Positions 47,290 through 60,676 of a stretch of 64,000 nucleotides of DNA are shown here, in pieces. Both the position numbers and the translations under genes were made by a program. The stretch lies in contig OY720349.1 in the NCBI GenBank assembly GCA_963082975.1, positions 64,726,501 through 64,790,500 on the forward strand, written 5' to 3'. Position 1 is the first letter of the stretch, and each line of letters begins with the position of its first letter. The stretch comes from Labia minor. Lineage: Eukaryota > Arthropoda > Insecta > Dermaptera > Spongiphoridae. The notes below the pieces were generated by a model. The model had not been told where the DNA came from. It did not search any database and was given only the letters and a program-made list of their open reading frames with translations.

Positions 47290-47572
47290 AATTATTAAAG
47301 CTTTGGTGGTTGTTTTTATTTATAACGGAATTTTGTAAATTAAACCACATATTGATATTATTTTATTGTACATTTATTCAAAAAATACAAAAATATACAC
47401 AACGTTTCGATTGTTACTTCTGCAATCGTTATCAAGCGACTGCACTGTTCGAGTGTCCTGTGACGAGTGACGAATGATACTTAATATAAGACCTAGGTCA
47501 CCAACCAGATGGCGCTCGTAACGTGCTTACAAATATCAATATGTGGTTTTATTTACAAAAATCCGTTAAAAT
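47290..47572. mobile_element. Penelope-like family, asymmetric 283-bp copy
   Basis: Flanked by tcacatta (47282-47289, 47573-47580). The inner ends are inverted repeats: aacggaattttgtaaa... (47324-47359) and ...tttacaaaaatccgtt (47532-47567), about 36 bp and about 90% alike. It keeps the attaaagctttggtggtt tail, one ribozyme-like unit (47401-47435, active sense on the minus strand) and a TATA-like aatataag (47483-47490). Unlike 39672-40082, only one side has the ribozyme-like unit. Confidence 0.6.
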
Positions 47573-48409
47573 TCACATTATTCTATTCAGGTAATTTAAT
47601 AAATTATATCGTATATCATTTGCTATTATCTATTTATTAATAAATAATTTAAATTACAATAAATTAATTGAAAAACCTTCAAATGTAAAGTTGCGTAAAA
47701 ATTTCAAAATTTGTTTTTAATATATTTATTAGATTAAAGATTTAAAGATATACTTTCAAAATTAAAAATGGTAGAATAGATTATATTTGTTAACTTTTTA
47801 TTAATATATTAATAATATTTTAAACCTAATATTAATTTAAAACAAAGTTTCTAATTTTTCCCCCCAAGTTAAATTTATTTTTATTGATCTATTTAAACTT
47901 ATCACGTTAATGACCTGAAATTAGAAGAAGAATTTTGAAACTTGCAATTATTAATTGTAATAAAATGGTTCCATCTAAAGTTGCAATGTAAAGTCCACGG
48001 CCTCTTAATCATCTCCTGACCCCACTCACTGACAATGATAGTGATGACATACAAGGACTAAATTTATGGCACTCGAGCCAAATTGACCTCTTGTGATGCC
48101 GGGCCTTCAATTCACTAAGCCAGTCATTAATTATATCTTTCAAACATTTTCTACTGCTTTATTCGTATAGGGTGACGCAAATTTGTTCCATTTAACTCGT
48201 CTTTCAAAAATGATAAAATAACAATCACCCATATGAATTATAATTTATATATATTAATAGTAAATTAAAATAAAATAGATGATTAATTAATTCATTCAGT
48301 TGTATTTACAATAAAAATATTTAAACGCAGAAATGTGGATCGATTCAGTACACAAAATATTAAAATCTGAAAGAAAGTGTAGATAAGTTTAAATAAGTTT
48401 AAATAACTC

Positions 48410-48525
48410 TTTCAAATTCTAGCACATCTACGCTTATATTATCTGATCTTCCTTTCTTTGGTCTACCTTCTGGTCTTTTCCCGACTGGTTTCTCTATAAA
48501 CAAACCTCTTGTTTTTCTCTGTGAC
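48410..48525 (-). mobile_element. LINE fragment, C-terminal reverse-transcriptase end
   Basis: The minus strand gives EKPVGKRPEGRPKKGRSDNI and SVDVLEFERV, the same GRPKK...DN region as at 640-845 but from a different subfamily. The RW of the usual RPKKRWxDN is GR here. Only about 35 codons are recognisable. Confidence 0.55.
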
Positions 48526-50144
48526 TATACATTATTTAAAAATTATTATCAATGTGTATGTCAAAATTACAATTTATAAACTATTATTGGGTCTACATTC
48601 ACCAACCCTTCAAAAGGTCACTATACACCTATAGACGAAGCGTGAATAAATATCATCCATTTGATTGTCAGGTCATAACAACATTATAAAACACTTCAGA
48701 ATAAAATTGTTTAATTAATTAATTTATATTTAAATGGTATATTATTTTTAAACTCCCCCATTTATTTAAATTGACTTATTTTATTTTTATTTGTTTAATT
48801 CAGTTATTTTTATATTAACATTTTGACAATTATTATCGTAGACAAATATTTCAAATTAAAAAAAGCATTTTTTTGTAATAATATTTATATATATATATAT
48901 AAAATAAAATTCAACTAATTGAATTGGGAAATATTGACAGGTAGATAAACATAAATGATATATAATATGTATATAAATAGATGCTTTAAAGTTTGCAAAT
49001 GCTACTATTTTGTCTAGGGAAATGTAGTAATTATCGTAAATGTGCAACTAATGGATTATATTTTCAAATCATTAAAAATCTAGGCCATCTGTTCGGAATT
49101 TCTATCTAAGTATTTTTGTTAGTTTGAAATTAAAAAGAAAAGATTTGTAGACTAGTAAAGACTTATGATAAAAGATTTTATATAAGGATTTTTAATATGA
49201 TTAAAAAAAAAAAAAACTGCTAATTTTTGAAAATAAAAAAGGCGTGTTCTACCACATCCGTTTAAGATGATTTGTTTGAACGATGAAAACGGGAATAAAT
49301 TTGAAAGGAAATTAATTTTGTCTCAATTATCGCTTGCCAAATGGTTCAGGAGATGAAAATTGAAGTAAATGAAATGATTTTATATAAAAAAAGACAGGCT
49401 ATATTTTATGAAGATTTTAGAGTGGCGGTGCGGTGCGGTATGGGTTATTGGATGGAGAGGAAGGTGGAATGTTATGACAGCCACCATCTGTCCACTCTAC
49501 CAATCCTTTTTATTCAAACAAGATATTTGCTTCTGATAAGAAGTTTGAATGAACTCATAAAAGTAGAATGGATTCAAATGAAAGAGAGGAGCTGGAATTA
49601 AACTATTGTCAACTTGATTCACTTCTCTTCTCCCCCCCCCCACCACCACCACACACACACACACACACACTCAAACAGACTTTAAACCGCTATTTTTTTA
49701 ACATCAGCAGACTCCATTCTCATTTTAATCACAAGTGTAAAGTTTATTTTTCATTCATCAGCCTCTTAACAAATGAAATAATCTAACAAATATTTTAATA
49801 AATATTTAAAATATATACATGTACTTTTTTGCAATTTAAATTAAGTTCAACAATAAATAAACTAGTTAAATTGAAATGAAAAATAAATAAGGTAAAATTA
49901 ATTATTATAAAAAGATTATATTATATTACTTTTGTTTATAAGATTTGATAGTAAATAGAATAAATAATATAAATAATAATTAATAATTAATAATAATAAT
50001 TAATAATATAATTAACAAGAAAATTATTATTTACAAGAAAATCATTTAATTCATTCAATCATTGAAATTTAATTGAATTTGAAATTAAGTATGTATATAT
50101 ATATATATATATCAATTATTTTATTTAAATTACCCATTTAAAAT

Positions 50145-50175
50145 ACCTCCCTTACTATCGTTGGTCGGTAAAAAT
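50145..50175 (-). repeat. Fragment of repeat R2
   Basis: The reverse complement, taccgaccaacgatagtaag followed by ggaggtatt, matches 26056-26086 with one difference. Only this outer edge of R2 is present. Confidence 0.6.
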
Positions 50176-52546
50176 TATAATAACAGAGATAATAAATTAC
50201 TCTTTTGTTTCTGAAGCATTGAAATTTCAACAGTTTTTTTTTAATAAATCAAAAAATTTCCACTAGCCTATAGGAGCCATAATTTGATTAAATTATATAT
50301 ATATATATATATAGTATGTATATATATTCTAAAGATTTTTTAAAGAACCATACCTTGACTCTTTTTTTGCAATGAAGCTGAATTGTTCGCGCCGTTGAAC
50401 TTGCAAATTAAATTAGAAACTTTAAAAAAAAAAACGATCAGAAGAGAATTTTGAGAGAATTAGATTAATTTCTTTTTCGTTTTTTTTTTTGTCTTTTTCT
50501 AGATGGTAAATAGATAGTTAGGAGGAAGAGGTATATACTTAATATAATTGTTATTTTGTCTTATTAGAATTATTATATTTGGGTTATAATTATTTTGTAT
50601 AATGTTAAATTGTTTCTTTAAAAATAAAAACTTCTTATTAATATTATTAAATTGAATAAAAATGAAATGAATGGGAAAGTTTTAATTATTCCCATTTCGA
50701 AAATGGAAAGGAGTCATCTTAAAGATGATTAAGTCCAAATTTAAGCCACATTCCGATAAAAAGGATACGCGTTCTCGACATCAATAATTCCATGCTTTAA
50801 ATCTTTCTAGGGCTTCTTTACTGATTTGTCAAATAACAACTCTCACTGGTTAATTAATTTCAAATTCATTCATTTTCAAATTTTCCATGATTTTATTCAA
50901 AGTGATAAAACTATATAAGGAGTAATATTACTATGGAATATTTTTATAAAAATTGAAAGAATTTTCTCTTATTTAAAAATACTTTGGAGGAAAATTTATT
51001 TAAATAATTTTAAGATACCAAAACATATAAACTAACTAAAGAACAGTAAGTGAGTCAGTTTGTGAGATTAAATTTATGCTTGAGAGGGCATTCAATTGAA
51101 GTTATAAACTACATAAACAACATCAAATCTGATTCTCTTTATTGCATTCTTCTCTTTTGATTTAATTCTTATTGTCTTTCGAATAATACCTAGTTCAACA
51201 TTTGTAAAAAAAGTTTTTGAATGAGATTCATTAGAAAATTTATCTTAATCTTAATTAAATTGATAACCATCTTTGAAATCTCTATTTAAAATATAAATAG
51301 AATTTAAATAAAAGGATAATTAAAGAATTGAAAATAGAAATTCCAAAATTATTTGTTATTTTAATTGGAAAGAAATGTGTACTCATGTAATTATAATTCT
51401 TTCAAACTCCAAATCAAAACAAAAAACAAATATTTAAATAATAAATCTATAAAATTCCAAATTAATAAGATAAAATTTAAAAGGCCACACAACAAAATTA
51501 TTGAACAAATCAATTTTTTTTTTTTTTTCATTTTATTGATTGAATCAATTTTCTATTTTAAACAATTTGTTTAACAAACTGGACTAAGTTTAGATACATT
51601 TATAAAAAAAATTTACAGATCAATAAGAAAATTGAAGGTTGATAATATTAAAAGTATTTATATACTACCGAATTTAAATATTACTAAGTATGCGTCTTGA
51701 TCTATGAATTTAGTGAAAGAGAATAAATAGTTCCATGGTATATGAAAATAAAATTTGTTCATAACATTTATGGGCTGTAAAATGGTGATACCACACACAA
51801 CAACCAAGAAATGCTTGTCTTCTTTGCATTCTCAAACGTACGAGAGTCATCAAATCGAGGGGGTTGTGTAGTGACAATATAAAGAAAATCAAGTGGGAAG
51901 TTTATTTACGGGAAAATCAATTGTGAACAGTGAAAGAACAGTTGGTAGTCCAAGGAAGTGATGTAATATAAACGAAGATAGATTCTAGAGAATTAGGATA
52001 GAATAAGAAATGGATGGAGGTATGTAATTCTGGATGGAGATGTTTATAGGAATCGAGGTCTGCTCATAGGTTTTATTTATAATCTATTAATTATACAACT
52101 TGAATTATGAAATTGGGATCCATGATTAATTGTACATTTCCTAAATGAAGTGACAAACACTAAATTTGCAATCATTTGTAGGATTAACATTCAGAGTTCT
52201 AAGAATTGATCTTTCAATATTTCAACTAGCTGTCTAACCATTTCTGAGGGCACTGAAATGCTTAAGATTTCTTAATAGACTAAAAAACTTGATAAAATAA
52301 ACAAAAGAAGGATTGATTAAAGTTAATTAATATAGATGACGTAAATGACATCTTCTAATAGTACCATAAAATATAATAAAATTCAAAAATTTATATATAA
52401 TCTACATACATAAATTTTTTAAACCATAAATACACGAGTAAAAAATATCAAAATAAAAAATATTTTCACTAGAATGAATGTATTCACGCGTATAAGAATA
52501 TATTATGATTTTAAATATCGAATGATTGATAAAATAAAAGAAAAAA

Positions 52547-53035
52547 ATCTGGAGTGTCTCCACTCGAGTATCTCGCAATTTGAATAGGATTAAATAACAT
52601 AATATATTATATTTAAATTAAATTTAATTAATTAAATTATAAATTAAAATTAATAAATAATATTTATTAAACCAACACGTCCGTGTTTGGCTCTTTGTTG
52701 ATGGCACCACGTCAGATTACTAGTCAACGTGTTAAAAAATTAATTCCGGTACATTCAGGAATTTAATTAAGCTGAAATTCTACTATATAGCAGTTTTATA
52801 CAATTTTTAATCATGTGAAAAACAATCAAACATATATCTTTATTTTTACTGTCAGTTTAGAGGAAAAAAAATGAAATGGTAATGACCCACTTCCGGATGA
52901 GCTACATTTCTTCAAAAGTTTATAGAAAAACTACAAATTTTGAATAATGCCCGTCTACCAAATTTCATGAGAATCTAGCTCAAACCGTTTTTGCGTAATC
53001 TTGTCTACACACACACACAAATCATATTTTTGTTA
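52547..53035 (-). repeat. Dispersed repeat R1, inverted copy
   Basis: Reverse complement of 3489-4112 from the terminal hairpin (ggagtgtctccactcg) to the TG tract (here cacacacaca, about 53008-53021), where it stops. It keeps the junction gaattaattttttaacac, so the TTAACAC motif is an internal part of the family and not a separate insertion. The segment upstream of the TG tract is absent. Confidence 0.75.
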
Positions 53036-53689
53036 TCTTTTTCAAATCAAAATATTGCCTAAGCGATTGTTATAAATATGATTAGCACTACTTTACTTAT
53101 TATTTTATAGTCTTATTTATATTATCGTTATATTATCCTCTACGGTGCACTTTTAAAAAATAAATTTTCAAAACTTTATCCCATTCTTTTTTCTACACTC
53201 AAGAATAGTTAATTTGAACAAAAAAAAATATTAAATGAAAAAAAAAAAACTTTTCTGAGCATAAATTCATTCTTATTTGGTGAAAAAAGAAAAGCGATGG
53301 GGAATGAAAAAGGGATTGTGGGTGGAGTGAACAAGAACGAAGTAAGTGTGTAAATTTGCTTATTAAGCACCAACATCCAGAACGGGTTTCTTAAAAAATA
53401 TATACAACCTCTGGGGGAAAAAGTAGGTATATTATATTAGGTGGAATTATAATATACATCTTAGTATAAATGAGTGAATCAGCCTTAGATAATTAATAAA
53501 CTCACATTACTTTTCCTTATTAACTCAACATCAAGACCTTTCATTTTTTTTAATTATAATAGTAACTTTTTTGTATAATATAATTATATTAATCGGTGAT
53601 TTATAATATTTGTTTAAACTTTAAATATATTCGCTCGTTTAAATGAGTTAACTTAATGAAGAATACAGTGACTTTTATATATTCTTTAA

Positions 53690-53935
53690 AAAATTTAAGG
53701 AAATTAAGATGGACAGAGTAGCTGGAAGAAGAAAGAAAGATTAATTAAAAGTTTAGTTATAGAAAAACTAAATGGAAATCAACCTGTGAATAGATATGCC
53801 AATAACGTGAGAGAAAATAATATAAAATCAGACGAAATAATTATTGATAGAAAGAAAAAGATGAAAATGGCGTAGGAAATGGATGATTGGAGGAATGTGA
53901 TTTGTCAAAATGTTTTAGAAGGTTCATAGAATATT
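53690..53935 (+). mobile_element. LINE fragment, C-terminal reverse-transcriptase end
   Basis: One frame reads GNQPVNRYANNVRENNIKSD and then KMKMA, a stop, EMDDWRNVICQNVLE. This fits the 'GxPxxRYxDNVRxDL...A.DRxxWRxxV' tail of non-LTR retrotransposon ORF2. The upstream part is less clear. It is the only LINE piece here on the + strand. Confidence 0.5.
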
Positions 53936-54973
53936 TAGAAATGAAATTATGTTTATAGGGTCAAGTTTTCCTGAATAGAAAATCATCTTTTTAACAATAT
54001 AGTGTATATAGGCAATATAGATTTGAATAGACAGAACTCTAAATATCTGATTGATTACAAAAAGCTAATTTATTCAAATTGTACTTTTAGAACAGATTCT
54101 AATTGTAATCATGAATTTATTATCAAGAATATTCTATAAATGAGTTAAATATGACATTTGAATTTTATCGATGTATAATATAATAAGATAATATTAACTT
54201 AAATTGGTTTGGAGTTGGTGCGGGTGGAGAATGATTTAAAAGCGAGGCCCGGACGAACGAGCGTCAGCCGCATTGCTGGTTGTCTACCTACAAGGCGGTT
54301 TTAATAAAAATAGAAAATCTTTTTTTTATCTAACATGCGACTCCACCGATTTTGATTAAACCTTATGAAAATATTCTCGGGGTAGGTTTCATTCTTCCTT
54401 CCATTTCATGTGAAAAAATTTATAATATTTTTAATTTTTAATTAAAGAATTTTGATATCCAATTATTATTTGTTTTTAACTTAAATGCATCTAATATAAA
54501 AATACACATCCAAAATATAAATTGTTTAAAAATGTCAGATTATATTGTCCTCTTTTTTCAATATTTAAATTATCATCACATTCTTCAGTTAATAAAAAAC
54601 TAATATGAGAATATATATATATATATATTTATTAATTGATTTCTTCTTACTACTCAAATATTTAATGTGACGAACAATGATATTTATAAAATGGATAAAG
54701 AAAAGATTAGGAATTAATAGAAATATGTTTCAAAAAAAAATAGAAAATGTAAATATTTTGTTTTGATTTCAAAGTCTACTACTGTAGTATTACAATACAT
54801 ATTTAATAATATACATTTGATGTGATATTAAAGAAATTTTAATTTTAACAATAATTTGGAATTTATAGATGATACTGAAAATAATGTAATATTACAATGT
54901 TTTAGAAACTAGAGATTCGGTAATGATTCAATTTAGTAATTATTGATTTACTTCTTTTTTTTATCTTTTACAG

Positions 54974-55133
54974 GGCCAAGTTCTTCAACATAAGCAGAAG
55001 CACGGCGTTTTAATGAGTCAAACAGATTTTTTATTATCCAAAGTATCCAGGAATCAAGCTGGGAATTATACATGTATAGCCAGTAATATTGAAGGAGATG
55101 GAGAGAGCAATAATGTTGAATTACGAGTGATGT
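54974..55133 (+). CDS. side: Sidestep-family protein, exon for second half of Ig4
   Basis: This 160-bp exon follows the acceptor tcttttacag and ends at the donor gtaagtac. It is phase 0 on entry and phase 1 on exit. It reads GQVLQHKQKHGVLMSQTDFL, then LSKVSRNQAGNYTCIASN, then IEGDGESNNVELRVM. In it are the Ig F-strand signature (QAGNYTC, second Ig4 cysteine) and the EGxGES turn shared by Sidestep paralogues. NYT is a potential N-glycosylation site. The exon is isolated by a 20.3-kb intron upstream and a 5.2-kb intron downstream. The internal ATG at 55013 has no role as a start, because the reading frame is open through the acceptor. Confidence 0.92.
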
Positions 55134-57208
55134 GTAAGTACTTCCAATTTGTGTATATATTTTGTTATTTCTACAAGTTTTTAATATTTTTGAAATTATT
55201 ACATAATAACCCTTTAAAATATAATAAAATAATATAAGTATCCTCATTAATAAAAAAAAATGATAAAATATAAAAATAAAGAAAATTGTATAAAACATTT
55301 AAATAAATAGAAATTACCATAATTATAAATTCAAATTAAATGAAATAAAAAAATAATTGAATTACAGAGAAATGCATTAAATAAACCAAATGGGCAGCAA
55401 GAACTTAGCCGTGCCACAGATTGAGATGGATAAAAAAAGACATAACAACATTTAAATATGCTAATATGCCTTTTTAATATTTATTCTAAATAATTATTTA
55501 CTTTTTCAACTTTAAAATCTTTTTATTAAATTGGAAAAAAATTTAGAATAATTTTCCTTTTTGACCTTCTCTTTTATAAATTTTAAATAAATTAAATGTA
55601 TATATATATATATATTATATATAAAAGTAGCTATATTAAATGTTAATTAATAACAATTCAAACATAAATTATAAATAGAATGTAATATTAATGTAACATA
55701 AAGATACATAGTATGAAATAAATTTATTAGAAAATACAGAAAACATTTAATAATAAAATAAATAAAATGAGCATATAATAATTAGTATACATTAGTTTTT
55801 CGTTTGGTTTGAAAGCATTTTCATATTTAATATATTCAGTTTTAATATTTCATTAATTTCAGCAATAATAATATTCTAACTAAATATTTATTATTGGACA
55901 AATTTAATATCAAATGATAGGTGGGTTCAAAGTCTATTTTTTTAAGCTTAGACGGTTCTATTAAATAATAAAAAATTATACCTCTCTGTCAATTTATTAG
56001 CATTTATAAACTTTTTTTGTTATCTTAATTCAAGGGAAGAAATAATTATCTCCCCCTCACATTTTGAATTTATTCTTCCATAATTATGAAAAAATTTAGA
56101 AATGAGATTTTTAATTTTTTCTAAATTTTCATTAGAATACAAACATTTTATGCAGTATATGCTTTATTTGAACAATCGATTTTTGAATAATACTTCTATT
56201 ATAACGAGTTTCAGTATTAGTGAATTTAGTAATATTATAATAATTCTACCTCCCTCAAATTTACAAAAAATTAAAATTAAGAATTTAATTAATTAATTTA
56301 TTTATTTTAAAATATTTAGACATATTCAATAAATAATACCAATTAAAATAATATATTTAAAAACCTTTGCTTATTTATAGAGAATTTACTTTTATTTCTA
56401 ATTGGATAAATTGTGGTTTCTTTTCTCTTTCTAACTTGGTTTGATTTTGTTACATAATATAAAGTGAGAGTACCTATTTATTTGTAACAAAAAGAGAACG
56501 ATCCAATGAAAATAACTGGCAATGTTTTCTTCTTTTAAAAGAAAAACGAATTCTATCTCTTTTTGATCGCACTTTCACACTTACACTCTCTTTTACTTTC
56601 GAATTATAAGAAAACATTGCTATAGAATGTTCCATTTGATGTAATATTAGGATAAACAAAAAAACAAAAAGTATTTAGTAAAAATAAATTTACCTAGTAA
56701 AAATTCTTAACTTATAATGATTCCATTTATAAAAGAAACAAAATTATGTTAAAAATGAAATAATTAATATTTATTATTTATTATCTATTAATTTATATTT
56801 CTTATTTTGAATTAGAAACTTTGTTATGTTTACATAACAATTATAAGCTCATTAATTAATTAAAAAAAAAAAGAAAAATGTATTTATTGCAGAAATTTGA
56901 AAAAAAGGGCAACTCTCAATTTGTTCCAGCAGGCTACTTATGGTAACTTGCTGAAATACCGAACTCAGAGCTGTGATGCCATCGATACAATTCGTTCGTT
57001 AATATTGACATAGCATTTGTTCCATCAGCACTCGTTAATTTCTTATTATCTAAGTTCATGTTTATTAAGTACTAGTCAGATCAAAGTTTGGACCGGCTGG
57101 CCACCTCTCCAAATCTCTAACATCAAAATAATTAAAACATCATTGTATTGGATCGAAAACGTCCAATATTATCTATATATTTCTTCCATCAAAAGTGATT
57201 TTGAAAGA

Positions 57209-57234
57209 TGTGTGTGTGTGTGTGTGTGTGTGTG
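57209..57234. repeat. (TG)13 microsatellite
   Basis: Uninterrupted TG run inside the intron before Ig5. A C run plus CA tract lies at 49632-49671. Confidence 0.9.
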
Positions 57235-57596
57235 GCACAGTGTTTGAAGAAATTTAAACAAGTAAAGTGGATATAAACAATAATTATTCTGATTAGATTT
57301 GTTTTTTTCAATTTTACATAATTAATTTTAAATTTCTTCTCTATTAACAGAGTAATTTCTATTAATGAGCTATATATATTGGCTAAAATAAATTAATAAT
57401 TTAGCATATATATATATATATATATATATACTTATGAGAATAGAATTGAATCTGATTGAAATTGATTTTTTAATTAATAATGAAGGTTATGTTGATTTTG
57501 GATATTCTGACAGGTACTAGAGACGTGGTGTAGTAAACTCGAAAATCATCCACTTTACCAATTATCTTAATTGAGACTAGTTCGATTACTCTTCTT

Positions 57597-57760
57597 CACT
57601 CTGGCGGACAAAAATCATACAAAAGTCAACATAAAACATTTGAAGTCATAGCGATTTCAGTTGTTATTAAGATGCCACTATTTTATATTTAAAAGGCTTG
57701 TTAACCGAAAACCTTGAAATAACCTATTAAAATTAATACACTGGCGGAAACAAAATCCAG
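57597..57760 (+). mobile_element. Possible Tc1-like terminal pieces
   Basis: cactctggcggacaaaaatc (57597) and cactggcggaaacaaaatcc (57739) are similar and in the same orientation. CACTGGCGGACAAAA-like ends occur in Tc1/mariner elements. No transposase and no inverted partner was found. Confidence 0.25.
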
Positions 57761-60367
57761 AGAGAATAAAGAAATTAGATTTGAGAAATACAATTTAGAC
57801 AATTGATAGTTAAAATAATGTTTCAAGCTTATTTTCATCTAATGTGGAAAATATTTCAATAAATGCAAAGTGAATGCCATTATCTTTGAAATTAATAAAA
57901 TAATTATTAATGACAATTTTATTATTATTAGTGAATACCTAAGATTTAATATATAATTTAAAAATATATTTTTGATTGTTTTTTCTGTTTTTTTATTGAT
58001 CTTAACTAATTAACAAATTATTTATTGTTTAATTATTTATTTATATTTAATCTTTATTCTGCTTGTTTTGATTTATGCATTTTCCAATCCCTTTCAAGAT
58101 GTTCTGAATCTTTCAGGTCTCTTGATTGAAATCGGTTTAATATTCGTATTCGCCATTTGTTTATATTCATTTCCATTGATTTAAATATTTAAATATTTTT
58201 CAATAGTAATTTTTCATTTTTTGAACCTTTTATTTGTTTTATATACATACATATATCCATATATATTTAATCTAGTAGATTTTATTTAAATTTTCAATTG
58301 TATTTTTTATTTCTCAATGTTAATCTCATAAAATTTAAAATGAATGATCAATAATTTATTTTCAATTGGTTGATTTTATTGCCCATTAATAATACTATTA
58401 GTTGTTTTGTCAGAACTCCACCCTCGCTCGTATCCCCGTATTTCTTTCTCTTTGCGTCCCTTTTTATGCCACTAAATTGAAATCCATTTGTTTTGAATTA
58501 TGAATTAAATAGCATAAAAGTATATACATATATATATATTCTTTTTACGTTTAATTAATTCACTATATAAATTTTCATTTCAATCCATTTAAATAATGAT
58601 TAATTGAAAAAAGGATAAGAAATATCATTGAAATGATCAAACTCTAGAATGATATCTGATGAATTTTTATAATTAGGCAATAACCAGATAAATGTCAAGG
58701 ATTGAAGAGATAACAATTTATAATACATATTTTCATTTAACTACAAATTTATTAAATAGTTTTTCATTGAATTGAGCAGTGTTTTTTTTAAATAATATAA
58801 AATTTATATAAATTTTTTAATATAATTTTAGTATTTAATAAAATATTTAGTATTGTTATTGTTTTCTAAATATCATTGAATGTATTAAATATATATTAAA
58901 TCTTTTTAATTCTATAAAAAATAATAATTTGATGGACATTAATATAAATAAAATATATTATTTATCAATATTTTACGAACCTTTTATATAATGTATTTAT
59001 TTTTTAAATGATAAGATACTTTTTTGATAAATAATAATTTTGGGGAAAAATATATATTTAATTGGAAAATAATTTTTAATATTATTATTTTTTTATATTA
59101 ATTTTTCAATTGTATATTATTTTATCTAAAAATAATTAAATTTATAAAGTAAACAAATTTTATAAAAATGTTGGTACAATATATGTAGGTATATGCTTTT
59201 TATTTGGGACTAAGAATATGCAATATATGAGATTCTCTTTCACATTAACAAACAGGGTGTGTGCAACATTAAAAATATTTACTTTCTAAGTGAAGACAAA
59301 AATAATTTAATATAATAATAGTTAATATATTAATATATGAAGTGTAAATTAATATTTTCTATTAAAAAAGACTAAAATTGAAAAATTTGAAATTAATAAA
59401 TAATAAATTTCTTAACAGAAATTAAATAAAAGATGGAAATTTAAATTTAGTCTTATTTATTCAATTTTTCAATGTGTTGTTATTTATATTATACTATCTA
59501 CGCTTTAACTCTTGTTTGGACAATGAAAATAATTGAAATTTGTATCATGTTTTTTAATTTATAGGATGTTACGAATTTTGATTGTTCCAGTGTGTACAGT
59601 TGTTTTACAATATCAAACAAAAAAAAAGATTTCCCCTTAGATTTTAATAAAAAAAATTTTGTTATGTTTATTTAGTGTAAAAGATGATATTTACATAAAT
59701 TGTTCGATATCTCCCCAATGGGTGTTTTTACTTAGCCACAATTTAGAATATCATATCAAATCCTAAATATTTTTTTATTACAATAAAATTATTGATTTTT
59801 ATTAGAAAATTTAATTAATCTTTATTAAATAAATAAAAATTGGATAATATTTGAAATTGATATTAAATAAAAAATATATTTTTTATATTTTTAAATATAA
59901 GTTTTTTCCTCTAAATAGATATAAAATTGAATTTTATAAGAAAATATTTCATGTTTTTTTTTTATTTTTTTTTATTAGCTTATGATTTTGTTTGATTAAT
60001 ATGAATGATTGAAATATGTTGACTTTTGAAGGGATAACTGATTTGGCAAGATAAACGAAAAAAAGGGAAATCACTGATCCATTTTTTTTAAAGTCAAAGC
60101 TGATCTAATTTAAATATATTTGCGACCTTAGCTTATAAATTCTATTCTTTTAAGAATCTCATTTCCTTCAACCATGTCAAAATTTTCCGTATAGAGAGAT
60201 TTTGGAGCTTAAAAAAAAACTATCTAAAGGATTATATAAACGTTTTTTTTTTTTTCTTAAATCTTATTTCAAACCCTTTGTTCTTTCTTCTATATATATA
60301 TATATGAAATCAAACTCTATTTTTGTGTATATTTATTTGTTATTTTAATTTACTCTCTTTTTTTTAG

Positions 60368-60676
60368 ATAAACCAATTTGTCGAATGGACCAAAAACGGG
60401 TGTATGGCGTGGCCCGCAATGAAGAAGTGCGGATCGGCTGCGAAGTGGAAGCCTTTCCACCGGCCGACAATTTCCGTTGGGTTTTCAATAACAGCGCTGA
60501 CCATCAGGATGTGTCCCGGACACGATATCAAAATTCACCGCCAGTTGGTTTTCGTTCCTCCTCTCTCCTCCAATATACACCGGTTGGAGAGATGGATTAT
60601 GGCACTGTACTTTGTTGGGCAAGCAATTTTGCCGGTGAACAAGTGGAACCTTGTCTCTTCCATATCATTAGTGCAG
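60368..60676 (+). CDS. side: Sidestep-family protein, exon for Ig5
   Basis: This 309-bp exon codes for a whole Ig domain, bounded by phase-1 introns (acceptor ctctttttttttag, donor gttagtca). With the split codon it starts YKPICRMDQKRVYGVARNEE. It then has VRIGCEVEAFPPADNFRWVF with the first cysteine and core tryptophan, and DYGTVLCWASNFAGEQVEPC with the second cysteine. It ends LFHIISAG. 'QKRVYGVARxEEVRxxCEVxAxPP..FRWxFNNS' and 'DYGTxLCWxSNxxGxQxEPCxFHxxxAG' are hallmarks of the membrane-proximal Ig domain of Sidestep proteins. NNS is a potential glycosylation site. This exon is much richer in G+C than anything around it, as expected for a constrained exon in an AT-rich genome. Confidence 0.95.

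Larger units (their letters stand above)
34677..54973 (+). other. 20.3-kb intron splitting Ig4
   Basis: Phase-0 intron. It holds a tRNA-derived SINE (35580-35846), the Penelope-like family (39672-40082, 44493-44630, 47290-47572), a Tigger derivative (43954-44480), a piggyBac-like end (42038-42175), LINE pieces (48410-48525, 53690-53935) and an inverted copy of the dispersed repeat (52547-53035). G+C-richer islands without coding sense lie at about 34890-35300, 36880-37330, 37620-37880, 40700-40990, 41520-41760, 45010-45200 and 47960-48140. Stretches such as 45.3-47.2, 49.8-52.0 and 54.3-54.9 kb show only AT-rich sequence. Confidence 0.8.
55134..60367 (+). other. 5.2-kb intron between Ig4 and Ig5
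   Basis: Phase-1 intron with donor gtaagt. It is almost entirely AT-rich. It contains a TG microsatellite (57209-57234), a TA tract (57408-57431) and possible Tc1-like terminal pieces (57597-57760). Nothing else is recognisable. Confidence 0.85.

Noticed and set aside
49341-49786. Two + strand frames around a CA microsatellite
   Set aside because: Second frame is largely the poly-proline and His-Thr translation of the simple repeat; the first has no recognisable motif.
54948-55298. 116-codon minus-strand frame opposite the Ig4 exon
   Set aside because: It is antisense to a firmly identified exon and composed mostly of hydrophobic and aromatic residues from A/T-rich codons.
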